The notes beneath the pieces were generated by a model. The model did not search any database. It was not told where the DNA came from and worked only from the letters and a program-made list of their open reading frames with translations. Of a stretch of 9,064 nucleotides of DNA, positions 1 through 6,993 are shown in pieces. The DNA lies in the NCBI GenBank assembly GCA_934229335.1, contig CAKQDQ010000100.1, positions 1 to 9,064 on the forward strand, read 5' to 3'. The DNA comes from an uncultured Prevotella sp. (GTDB lineage Bacteria > Bacteroidota > Bacteroidia > Bacteroidales > Bacteroidaceae). Positions within the stretch are counted from its first letter, which is position 1, and each line of letters starts with the position of its first letter. Both the position numbers and the translations under genes were made by a program.

Positions 1-284
1 TCCTTACGGAGACGTATCATGACCTTAGGCAGTGGGAAATCATTGGCAAGGAGACGGTATGCTTTTACCACAAGGTTGTCCTCTGCTTTACAAACTATGT
101 CATTTCCCGTGATATCTAAAATATATGGTGCATCTGCTGGATATTCCTCTGGCAGGGTATATACTTCCAATGTATCGTAAATAGGTACAGGCAGAAATAC
201 TGTCTCTATATCATGATAGCCGTCAGACCTCTTTGCGGTAACATTCAGTCCGAGGTTAATCTTAGCGCATGGGTGGATTATCAT
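1..284 (-). CDS. ispE: 4-diphosphocytidyl-2-C-methyl-D-erythritol kinase, 5' part (cut by window edge)
   Basis: Translating the minus strand from the ATG at 284 gives 94 complete residues that run off the left edge with no stop. The start MIIHPCAKINLGLNV, followed by RSDGYHDIETVFLPV, is the N-terminal signature of IspE. IspE is the cytoplasmic GHMP-family kinase that phosphorylates CDP-methylerythritol with ATP in the MEP (non-mevalonate) isoprenoid pathway. Lys8 and Asn10 in the AKINLGL motif match conserved active-site positions of the family. The ATP-binding glycine-rich loop and the C-terminal domain lie outside the window. The ATG at 284 is chosen because family members begin only a few residues before AKINL. 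The start lies 46 bases after the nadE stop, in the same direction, so it could be the last or a late gene of the same transcript. No clear Shine-Dalgarno site is seen, as is usual in Bacteroidota. Confidence 0.93.
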   Translation of the reverse strand, partial: MIIHPCAKINLGLNVTAKRSDGYHDIETVFLPVPIYDTLEVYTLPEEYPADAPYILDITGNDIVCKAEDNLVVKAYRLLANDFPLPKVMIRLRK

Positions 285-330
285 TTTCTGGATGATTGTT
301 TTCTTAATGCTACTTCCAAATTTTAGATGT

Positions 331-2277
331 TTATTCTTTCAATGCGTTTTCTTTTAGCCACAGCGTACTGCAGGCGTCACTTGGCATTCTCCAGTCACCT
401 CTTGGCGAGAGTGAAACGGAGCCGACCTTTGGTCCATCAGGTAGACATGAGCGTTTGAATTGCTGTGAGAAGAAACGGCGTAGGAAAGTGTTTAGCCATT
501 TTTGTATGGTTTCTTCGTCAAAGTTATACTGCGGATGATTATGAAATGCATGACACGCTAACATATATATCTTAGATGGGCGGAATCCGCATCGTAGCAT
601 ATAGTATAGGAAGAAGTCATGAAGTACATAAGGTCCGACAAGGTCTTCTGTCTTCTGGGCAATGTTGCCATTCTCATCTGCAGGAATCAGCTCAGGTGAG
701 ATAGGTGTGTCTATAATGTCAAGCAGCGTAGTGCGTGATGTAGAGTCTATTCCGTTGTCTGCAACATATTGTACGAGATGGCGTATTAAGGTCTTGGGAA
801 TGGATACATTGACTCCATACATGGACATATGGTCGCCATTGTATGTAGCCCATCCCAAAGCTAATTCAGATAAATCACCAGTACCAATAACCATGCCGTT
901 GTATTTATTACTAAGGTCCATCAGTATTTGTGTTCGCTCGCGTGCTTGTCCGTTTTCGTATGTAACGTCGTGTACAGAAGGGTCGTGACCTATATCTTCA
1001 AAGTGCTGAAGGCATGACTTTCTGATGGATATTTCCTTAATAGTGATACCTAATGATGTCATAAGGTTTATGGCATTGGTATATGTTCTATCTGTTGTAC
1101 CGAAGCCAGGCATTGTAACACCGATAATACCTGTTCTTGGTAGTTTTAATTTATCAAATGTCTTGACACATACAAGTAATGCCAGAGTTGAATCCAATCC
1201 ACCGCTTATGCCTATTACTACCGTTTTACAGTTAGTATGTACAATGCGTTTTGCAAGACCTGCCACCTGTATATTGAATATCTCTTCACAAGAGGCATGC
1301 ATATCATTGGTCTCGGGAATAAACGGAGTAGGATTTACTTTACGTATTAATGAGAAATCATCAGGGCTTATAGAGTGGCAGTCGATAAAGCGTACGCCAC
1401 CACTGCGGTCTACACGTTGTGCGTTAACGAAAGTTGTATTGTTACGTCGTTCTGCTCTGAGTTTCTCATAGTCTACCTGTGATACCACCATCTGGGGCTC
1501 AAAGGAGAAACGTGTACTTTCTGCTATACATTTGCCATTCTCATATATAAGTGCGTTGCCACCATATACGACATCCTGCGTGCTCTCACCGAATCCACTG
1601 CTTGCATATACATAGCCACTCATAGTGCGAGCACTTTGTTGTGAAAGTAGTTGTTTGAGGTATGCGTGTTTTCCTATTAATTCGTCTGATGCGGAGAGAT
1701 TAAATATAATGTCGGCTCCTGCAAGTGTTAGGAATGTTGATGGTGGCTCTGGTGCCCATACATCTTCACACAATTCTACTCCAAAAGTTGCACCTGTATA
1801 AGTACGGAATATTGTAGGTTGTGCGCTTACCAATGTCTTGCTGCCAGCATAGATTATCTCTGTAGGATGAAGATCCTGAGCGGAAGCAAACCATCTCTTC
1901 TCGTAGAACTCACTGTAATTAGGAAGATAGGTCTTGGGGATTATGGCAAGAATTTCTCCTTTCTGAATTACTGCCGCACAGTTAAGAAGTATGCTGCCTA
2001 CTTGTACTGGTACACCTATGATTGCGATTATATCTAATTGACGTGTAAAGTCGAGTAGCATCAGAACTGATTGTTCGGCAACATCGAGAAGTAACTGTTG
2101 GCGGAACAAGTCTTGGCAAGTATATCCAGTAAGACAGAGTTCTGGAAATACGATTATTTCAACACCCTGTCCTTCAGCGCGTGCTATCATCTGTTCTGTC
2201 TCTTGAAGATTAAATTGGCAGTCGCCTACTTTTACTCTTGGTATTGCTGTCGCCACCTTTATATATCCGTAGTTCAT
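331..2277 (-). CDS. nadE: Glutamine-dependent NAD+ synthetase
   Basis: This 648-residue cytoplasmic enzyme makes NAD+ from nicotinic acid adenine dinucleotide (deamido-NAD+) and ATP, taking ammonia from glutamine. The N-terminal half (about 1-290) is a nitrilase-type glutaminase. Its Glu-Lys-Cys triad is visible: Glu46 in VFPELCLTGY, Lys115 in IIPKTYLPN, and Cys170 in FGVELCEDVW. The C-terminal half (about 325-640) is the NAD synthase domain, with the PP-loop SGGLDS at 358-363 and the conserved stretch GTGDLSELALGWATYNGDH at 465-483. Having both halves identifies the glutamine-using form rather than the short ammonia-dependent NadE. The length is normal for two-domain bacterial enzymes. The ATG at 2277 is preceded by an A/T-rich stretch (AAAAAAGAAATAATAC) typical of start regions in this phylum. 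It begins 51 bases after queA on the same strand. No promoter could be assigned in that gap. All key residues are intact. Confidence 0.97.
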   Translation of the reverse strand: MNYGYIKVATAIPRVKVGDCQFNLQETEQMIARAEGQGVEIIVFPELCLTGYTCQDLFRQQLLLDVAEQSVLMLLDFTRQLDIIAIIGVPVQVGSILLNCAAVIQKGEILAIIPKTYLPNYSEFYEKRWFASAQDLHPTEIIYAGSKTLVSAQPTIFRTYTGATFGVELCEDVWAPEPPSTFLTLAGADIIFNLSASDELIGKHAYLKQLLSQQSARTMSGYVYASSGFGESTQDVVYGGNALIYENGKCIAESTRFSFEPQMVVSQVDYEKLRAERRNNTTFVNAQRVDRSGGVRFIDCHSISPDDFSLIRKVNPTPFIPETNDMHASCEEIFNIQVAGLAKRIVHTNCKTVVIGISGGLDSTLALLVCVKTFDKLKLPRTGIIGVTMPGFGTTDRTYTNAINLMTSLGITIKEISIRKSCLQHFEDIGHDPSVHDVTYENGQARERTQILMDLSNKYNGMVIGTGDLSELALGWATYNGDHMSMYGVNVSIPKTLIRHLVQYVADNGIDSTSRTTLLDIIDTPISPELIPADENGNIAQKTEDLVGPYVLHDFFLYYMLRCGFRPSKIYMLACHAFHNHPQYNFDEETIQKWLNTFLRRFFSQQFKRSCLPDGPKVGSVSLSPRGDWRMPSDACSTLWLKENALKE

Positions 2278-2328
2278 AATAAAAGTATTATTTCTTTTTT
2301 GTATATTGTCTGTTATGAAATATCTATC

Positions 2329-3573
2329 CTAAGGTATCAATAAAGATGAATCACCATAACTTAGGAATCGAAAATCATTCTTTAATGCATAGTCATAGAC
2401 CTTATGCCAGTCATCACCGATAAGTGCGCTTACCAATAGCAGTAATGTCGACTGTGGCTGGTGGAAGTTGGTAATCAGCATCTTTACCACGTGATATTTA
2501 TATCCTGGCGCAATAATGATTCTGGTGGCAGAATGTAACGTCGTCAATGAGTTGCGGGTCATCCAATCAACTATACATTGTAGTGCTTGAACTGTAGGAA
2601 TATCGCATGGTGTGTCGTAAGGTTCCCACTGGTCTATGCATAACTGTTCTTCTTCTGCATCAGGGTTTCTGTATAGTCTGCAACCAATATAATAAAGACT
2701 CTCCAACGTACGTACACTTGTTGTGCCAACGGCTATTGCTTTTCCTCCATGATTAATGATATTCTCAATAGCCGAACGTTTTACACTAATATATTCTTGG
2801 TGCATCTCATGACCTTCTATCAGTTTTGATTTTACTGGTTTGAATGTACCTGCCCCTACGTGAAGCGTAACTTCTTCACGTATTATGCCATGCTTGTCGA
2901 TGTCCTTAAGTACTTCATCTGTAAAGTGTAGACCCGCAGTGGGGGCTGCTACAGAACCTTTTATTCTTGAATATACAGTTTGGTATGTTTCTTTATCACT
3001 CTCTTCTGTCTTTCGGTTTAGGTAGGGTGGAATAGGGAGTTCTCCTACAGCTTCAAGAATTTCCGCAAAGGTGACAGTATCGTTATCCCACTCAAAATAT
3101 ACAATATGCCCCGTATGTTCCTCCGGACCTAAAGTTACAGACAAAACTATTTCATTATCTCCTACGGTAATAGCCCTGTGCAGAGCCGTACTGTTTGTTC
3201 CGTTTGTAACTACTGCCGAACGCCACTTCTTTAGGTTACCTATCATGCATACCCACGCACAACGCTGTTTGGTTTGAAAGACCTGTTCATAATCACATGG
3301 TGAATAAGGTTCTAATAGAAATACCTCTATTGTAGCTCCTGTCGTCTTACGAAAGTGCAGTCGTGCCTGTATTACTTTTGTGTTATTGTATACTAATAGT
3401 TCTCCCTGGTGAAGGTAATTTGCTATATTTTTGAATACATCATGGGATATTGTACCATGATTGTATATAAGTAGTTTACTTTCGTCTCGTTTTGCCATAG
3501 GAAATTTAGCTATACGAGATTCTGGAAGATTATAGTTATATTCTTCTATCGCTATGTTTCTTGGATTATTCAA
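2329..3573 (-). CDS. queA: S-adenosylmethionine:tRNA ribosyltransferase-isomerase, long form, TTG start
   Basis: QueA moves the ribosyl part of S-adenosylmethionine onto 7-aminomethyl-7-deazaguanine in tRNA, forming epoxyqueuosine at the wobble position. Family motifs along the 414 residues include YNLPESRIAKFPMAKRDESK (13-33), VYNNTKVIQARL (61-72), LPIPPYLNR (179-187), GSVAAPTAGLHF (206-217), VTLHVGAGTFKPV (235-247), GTTSVRTLES (283-292), TNFHQPQSTLLLLVSA (368-383) and FRFLSYGDSSLL (401-412). It is longer than E. coli QueA (356 residues, from memory). Most of the extra length is about 40 residues between GTTSVRTLES and IIIAPGYKY. This resembles the long Bacteroidales version. Whether it has the same activity as classical QueA or is a diverged paralogue cannot be told from sequence. 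The start is TTG at 3573: the only in-frame codons between it and the upstream stop are AAT, ATA, AAG and ACA, and the next ATG (Met26) would remove the conserved N-terminal motif. It lies 12 bases after the PAP2 gene. Confidence 0.93.
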   Translation of the reverse strand: MNNPRNIAIEEYNYNLPESRIAKFPMAKRDESKLLIYNHGTISHDVFKNIANYLHQGELLVYNNTKVIQARLHFRKTTGATIEVFLLEPYSPCDYEQVFQTKQRCAWVCMIGNLKKWRSAVVTNGTNSTALHRAITVGDNEIVLSVTLGPEEHTGHIVYFEWDNDTVTFAEILEAVGELPIPPYLNRKTEESDKETYQTVYSRIKGSVAAPTAGLHFTDEVLKDIDKHGIIREEVTLHVGAGTFKPVKSKLIEGHEMHQEYISVKRSAIENIINHGGKAIAVGTTSVRTLESLYYIGCRLYRNPDAEEEQLCIDQWEPYDTPCDIPTVQALQCIVDWMTRNSLTTLHSATRIIIAPGYKYHVVKMLITNFHQPQSTLLLLVSALIGDDWHKVYDYALKNDFRFLSYGDSSLLIP

Positions 3574-3585
3574 TGTCTTTATATT

Positions 3586-4260
3586 TTATATGTTTGGTAT
3601 TAATGAATATGTTAACGTCAAAAGGAATACTGACAATACAGTATCAACGTCCAATTGCGAATATCCGCTTTTCGTGTATTGGGTTGATACAAAGTGAAGC
3701 TGAGAGGAGACATGACGATATGTTTTTCTGTATAATGTATAAGAAATAAGTCCTGCTATAATTCCCCAAAGTATTCCCACAATTACATCACTCAGATAAT
3801 GTTGCCCTAAATAAACACGAGTCCAACAGTTGAGCAACGACCATGTAAACAGGGTAGATGAGAGCAAATAACTTTTTACTAACAAAGAGAAAAATACTGC
3901 CAGTGCCATCGTATTAGCTGCATGCGAAGAGAAGAAACTATAGTCTTTGCTATGCAAATCGCCAGCTATTTGTGTTATAAACATCATTTCGGGAGTGTTG
4001 CATGGACGAGGTCGCTCCACTAATGGCTTAACTATAACATTTGCCACAACAGACGCTAATAATATGCACATGACAGCATAACCAAAGCATACTGCTATTT
4101 GTGGCATATTGTCATTGTTCTTTATTATAAGCACTAATAGCGAAATGTATAAAGGTAACCATGTCCAAGCATTGGTGAGTATTAGTGCGACATGATCCAG
4201 TATCGCGCTATTACTACCCATTAGTAAGTTTGTTCCTATGTTGTCTATTATCTCTACCAT
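3586..4260 (-). CDS. PAP2-family membrane phosphatase
   Basis: This 224-residue integral membrane protein has the three-part PAP2 (type 2 phosphatidic acid phosphatase) signature. Part one is Lys78 to Arg85-Pro86 in KPLVERPRP (K-x6-RP). Part two is FFSSHAANT at 109-117, with His113 (usually PSGH). Part three is TRVYLGQHYLSD at 147-158, with Arg148, His154 and Asp158. All catalytic positions are present. Hydrophobic segments lie at about 24-47, 55-77, 113-138, 157-177 and 204-221. In this superfamily the active site faces the periplasm and removes phosphate from lipid substrates such as undecaprenyl diphosphate, phosphatidate-type lipids or lipid A. The substrate cannot be chosen from sequence, so no gene symbol is given. 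It starts at ATG 4260, 12 bases after the batE stop, and ends 12 bases before queA, so it very likely shares a transcript with the bat genes. Confidence 0.9.
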   Translation of the reverse strand: MVEIIDNIGTNLLMGSNSAILDHVALILTNAWTWLPLYISLLVLIIKNNDNMPQIAVCFGYAVMCILLASVVANVIVKPLVERPRPCNTPEMMFITQIAGDLHSKDYSFFSSHAANTMALAVFFSLLVKSYLLSSTLFTWSLLNCWTRVYLGQHYLSDVIVGILWGIIAGLISYTLYRKTYRHVSSQLHFVSTQYTKSGYSQLDVDTVLSVFLLTLTYSLIPNI

Positions 4261-4272
4261 TATTGTTCTTGT

Positions 4273-5025
4273 CTATATTTCTGCAACATCTTTTCGCGTA
4301 ATCCATCCTTCACGTCCATCTGGTAGACGTATTCCAAACCAATCTTTTATATCATTGTCGGTAATATGAAGTTTACTTCCCTCATGAATTTGGCATACGT
4401 TCCCTGCATTATACGTAGGCGAAGACTTAATAGTCGTTACTTCCTTCATAACTATTATATCTGTGGACTTCGTAATGTGTTCCTTGCGTTGCCAAGCAAA
4501 AATATTACAGAATATAAACAATATCAGAAGCACAGATGATATGTAGAAAGACAGTCTTCTTATATATATATTGGAAAGAAACAGGTATAGAAGGAAACAA
4601 ACCAACGCTGCGCCTAATGCTATAATCGCTGTGTATGCCCAACCATTTACTGTCATTAGACTTAGAATATATTGATACCATAGTACAATTACGGAATCCG
4701 TATCATATATCAGCTTGTCCGGTGTCTTATTATTCGCTATCTCGATATTATGTCGTATATCAGAGTTAAGCGGATTAAGTTTTGCGGCCTTCTCGTAATA
4801 CAGTATAGCTTTGGGGATATTGTCTGTTCTATAGTAACTATTAGCCAAATTATAATATATCTCGGAGGCGGGACCTGATTTGAGAGCTTGGTGATAAAGC
4901 TGTATAGCCTTGTGATAGTCCGCGTTTCTGTACGCATCGTTACCTGCGGTATACTGGCTGTTACTACCAGCTGCCACAGTTAGCGTAAAGCACATTAATA
5001 ATATGGTATATATAATTCTTATCAT
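4273..5025 (-). CDS. batE: BatE: TPR and SH3-like domain membrane protein of the aerotolerance operon
   Basis: This is a 250-residue envelope protein. Residues 1-19 form a signal peptide (hydrophobic core, then LTVAAG). Two TPR units follow at about 24-55 and 56-88 (YYNLANSYYRTDNIPKAILY). Membrane segments lie at about 131-151 and 159-177, joined by a short basic loop (SNIYIRRLSF). A bacterial SH3-like domain lies at about 188-249, with the typical ending GWITRKDVAEI. The signal peptide and the basic loop between the helices place both the TPR and SH3 domains in the periplasm (inference). This order of domains fits BatE of the Bacteroides bat operon, which is linked to aerotolerance and envelope integrity; the biochemical role is unknown. 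Its ATG at 5025 overlaps the batD stop (ATGA), indicating translational coupling. The PAP2 gene follows after 12 bases. Confidence 0.9.
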   Translation of the reverse strand: MIRIIYTILLMCFTLTVAAGSNSQYTAGNDAYRNADYHKAIQLYHQALKSGPASEIYYNLANSYYRTDNIPKAILYYEKAAKLNPLNSDIRHNIEIANNKTPDKLIYDTDSVIVLWYQYILSLMTVNGWAYTAIIALGAALVCFLLYLFLSNIYIRRLSFYISSVLLILFIFCNIFAWQRKEHITKSTDIIVMKEVTTIKSSPTYNAGNVCQIHEGSKLHITDNDIKDWFGIRLPDGREGWITRKDVAEI

Positions 5026-6833
5026 TTTATATTCTTTTCTATTGTCATTATAGCCTTCGTAGCCTTGTCGTAAGTTTTTTGCATATTGCCGAGGGAATCA
5101 CCAGGAGCATAGCGTGCATATTCACTCTCGTCAATTGCTTCAATTAAACTTTGTATAACCTCTGGAGAGACATGGCGTTCCGTTAATTTTTCTGCTATAT
5201 TAGAACGTGATAACTGCTCTACGGGCATAGCGAACTTGTCACTTATGTATCCCCAGATTGCTCGCATTATCTCATCAAAGAATTGAGAGCTATTATTAGA
5301 GGAAAGTAACTTTGCCGCATTTCTTAAACGTTTAGCGGCTACTTTATTAGCTTTCTTTTCACGCAACGCTACTGTGTCAGTTAGAGCGATAGCTCGTTTA
5401 CGGAATAAAATAACCAATATTATGAATACTATGAATATTAATGTATTTATTAATATATACGACAGCGAGCCAAAGATGCTCTCTTCTACGTTGTCTGGTT
5501 TAGGATTATTCTTTATTATATCGTGGATGTCATTGTCATTCAGTTTCGAATAGTCGGACACGTCACTTCCTCTACCGTTACCTTTTTCTACGTTTAATTC
5601 TATCGGCTGAGTCGTTATAGTCTTATATTTTTTTTCTGTAGTACTGAAATATACAAATGACACACTTGGTATTACATACTTTCCCATATTGTGCGGTACT
5701 ATCAGAAAGTCATAAATCATATTACCCATAACACCGTTTTCACTGAGCTTAGTCTTATCAGTTACTTTCGCGTCATATTTGTCAAAATCTTTGGGAAGGT
5801 TAATCTCAGGCTGTTTCAATAGTTTCATGTTGCCATTACCACTTACAACCACTCTAATATTGACAGGATCGCCAGCCTTTACTGTCGACTTGTCTATTGA
5901 TGAGGAAATAGTAAAAGTGCCTACACCGCCTGAGAAATTAGCCGGCTTAGTAGGAAGTGGATCAACATGTATGCTTACAGAAGGTGCCTTAATAGCCTTT
6001 TTAACCTCTACATACCCAGAACCTCCATTGAAAAGAGCTTCAAAGGGGTCAACGTTAGTATTTTGTTGTAAAACAATACCATTAAAGGTAATACTTGGTA
6101 TTTCTAATGTTCCTGTTAACTGTGGAAACATTACATATTGGCTCCATGTAACACAATTATAAGATTTCCCGTTAACATTCTCTACATGATAGGATTTTTG
6201 TTGTGGCAGTTGTACCTCTTGTGTATGAAATCCATTCAAGTCAGGCATTTTTCCCTGTAGTTGCGTAAGTTCAACTTGAGTATATACCTTGTATGTCAAC
6301 AATACAGGTTCCTGCTCATACACTCTTTTCTTGTTTGCCGTTACCTTTATAAAAAGGTCATTGTTTCTAATCGGTGCGCCAGCTCTATCCAAACGTGTAG
6401 AGCTACGATGCTGTTGTGAAGAAGCGTTAGACTTTCCTGACACGTTTATTCGTAGTGCCTGTGAAGTAGCAGGTTTGCCATTAACCGTGGCACGTGCTGC
6501 CGGTATAACGAATGTGCCCTTCTCTTTTGCCATCAATACATAGGTGTAGGTAACAGAAGAAGTGTGCTTCATGTTGCCATTTACCATAGAGAAACTCTGC
6601 TGTGTACTTGTGCTTGGACCAATAAGGACATCGAAGGCGTCAGGTATTGAGCCAAGTCGAAAACCGCTTACCTCTGTTGTGTTTACGGTGTACTGTAGTT
6701 GGAACTGTTCACCAGACGCAACTTGCGAAGGACCGTGTACATTGATAACGGCAGCAAGACACGTGATACTACCTACAGTACATAGCAGTAGGGTAAAGAT
6801 TATCGAAAATATGTTTTTTGCATATTTTTCCAT
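5022..6833 (-). CDS. batD: BatD: exported beta-rich protein of the aerotolerance operon
   Basis: This 603-residue protein matches the BatD family ('oxygen tolerance') in order and length. Residues 1-28 are a signal peptide or anchor. Residues 29-455 form a large exported region rich in beta strands. It holds three copies of a Y/F-x7-G-x3-IP pattern: Tyr98/Gly106/Pro111, Tyr233/Gly241/Pro246 and Phe376/Gly384/Pro389, which suggests repeated Ig-like modules. A membrane helix (about 457-478, ending FRKRA) leads to a charged tail (479-603) that should be cytoplasmic. Cys25 is not in a good lipobox (SITC), so a lipoprotein is unlikely. BatD is thought to act with the VWA proteins BatA and BatB in the envelope; the mechanism is unknown. 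Its ATG at 6833 follows a 159-base gap, unusually long for this cluster. The stop overlaps the batE start by four bases. Confidence 0.92.
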   Translation of the reverse strand: MEKYAKNIFSIIFTLLLCTVGSITCLAAVINVHGPSQVASGEQFQLQYTVNTTEVSGFRLGSIPDAFDVLIGPSTSTQQSFSMVNGNMKHTSSVTYTYVLMAKEKGTFVIPAARATVNGKPATSQALRINVSGKSNASSQQHRSSTRLDRAGAPIRNNDLFIKVTANKKRVYEQEPVLLTYKVYTQVELTQLQGKMPDLNGFHTQEVQLPQQKSYHVENVNGKSYNCVTWSQYVMFPQLTGTLEIPSITFNGIVLQQNTNVDPFEALFNGGSGYVEVKKAIKAPSVSIHVDPLPTKPANFSGGVGTFTISSSIDKSTVKAGDPVNIRVVVSGNGNMKLLKQPEINLPKDFDKYDAKVTDKTKLSENGVMGNMIYDFLIVPHNMGKYVIPSVSFVYFSTTEKKYKTITTQPIELNVEKGNGRGSDVSDYSKLNDNDIHDIIKNNPKPDNVEESIFGSLSYILINTLIFIVFIILVILFRKRAIALTDTVALREKKANKVAAKRLRNAAKLLSSNNSSQFFDEIMRAIWGYISDKFAMPVEQLSRSNIAEKLTERHVSPEVIQSLIEAIDESEYARYAPGDSLGNMQKTYDKATKAIMTIEKNIK

Positions 6834-6904
6834 TATCTATATAGTTTAGCAGGTAAGTGTATGAGATATTCCATTATGTGATGTAAGGACATACGCTTAC
6901 TCAT
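6833..6904 (-). CDS. Possible 23-codon leader ORF coupled to batD
   Basis: An ATG at 6904 opens a 23-residue reading frame (it begins MSKRMSLHHIMEY and ends LPAKLYR). Its TAA stop shares one base with the batD ATG (TAATG), the classic layout for translational coupling. The peptide is basic with a short hydrophobic stretch and matches nothing I recognise. There is no clear ribosome site, only an A/T-rich upstream stretch. Short ORFs arise easily by chance, so this is a candidate only. Confidence 0.2.
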   Translation of the reverse strand: MSKRMSLHHIMEYLIHLPAKLYR

Positions 6905-6992
6905 TTGTAAAAATTACTTTTGATACTTATGCTTGTTAATATTATAGAGTTAAATACCCCTTCGAAAGATGCCCTCTTAAAGAATCACTCTA
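6834..6992 (-). other. Longest intergenic gap, between batBC and batD
   Basis: These 159 bases interrupt an otherwise tightly spaced gene set. They are A/T-rich and hold a 7-base inverted repeat and a short ORF that reaches the batD start (both listed separately). Neither a TTTG / TAnnTTTG promoter of the Bacteroidota type nor a stem followed by a T-run can be seen on the transcribed strand. A TATAAT string occurs at about 6942-6947 (minus strand), but on its own this is weak evidence. The region could carry an internal promoter, an RNA processing site or an untranslated leader for batD. The sequence alone does not decide. Confidence 0.45.
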
Positions 6993-6993
6993 T
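6944..6993 (-). repeat. Inverted repeat just after the batBC stop
   Basis: ATAGAGT (6944-6950) and ACTCTAT (6987-6993) are perfect 7-base inverted arms separated by 36 bases. On the transcript, ATAGAGU starts at the last base of the batBC stop codon and could pair with ACUCUAU. Some weak pairing, including G-U pairs, is possible inside the loop. There is no T-run after it, so it is not a normal rho-independent terminator. It could be an RNA stability or processing structure, or chance in A/T-rich DNA. Confidence 0.25.

Noticed and set aside
302..330. Promoter-like TAAAATTTG before ispE on the minus strand
   Set aside because: The spacing is one base off the Bacteroidota TAnnTTTG element, and no TTTG is found at the expected upstream distance.
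1025..1471. Plus-strand frame of 148 residues
   Set aside because: It lies wholly opposite the intact nadE synthase domain, and its translation shows no family motif.
5779..6162. Plus-strand frame of 127 residues
   Set aside because: It is antisense to a well-supported part of batD and has no recognisable domain.
6750..6833. Possible lipoprotein signal in BatD (Cys25)
   Set aside because: The residues before the cysteine (SIT) do not make a lipobox, and a normal signal peptide fits better.
6883..6900. Small hairpin GTAAG...CTTAC in the batBC-batD gap
   Set aside because: A 5-base stem with an 8-base loop and no T-run is too weak to call a terminator or operator.
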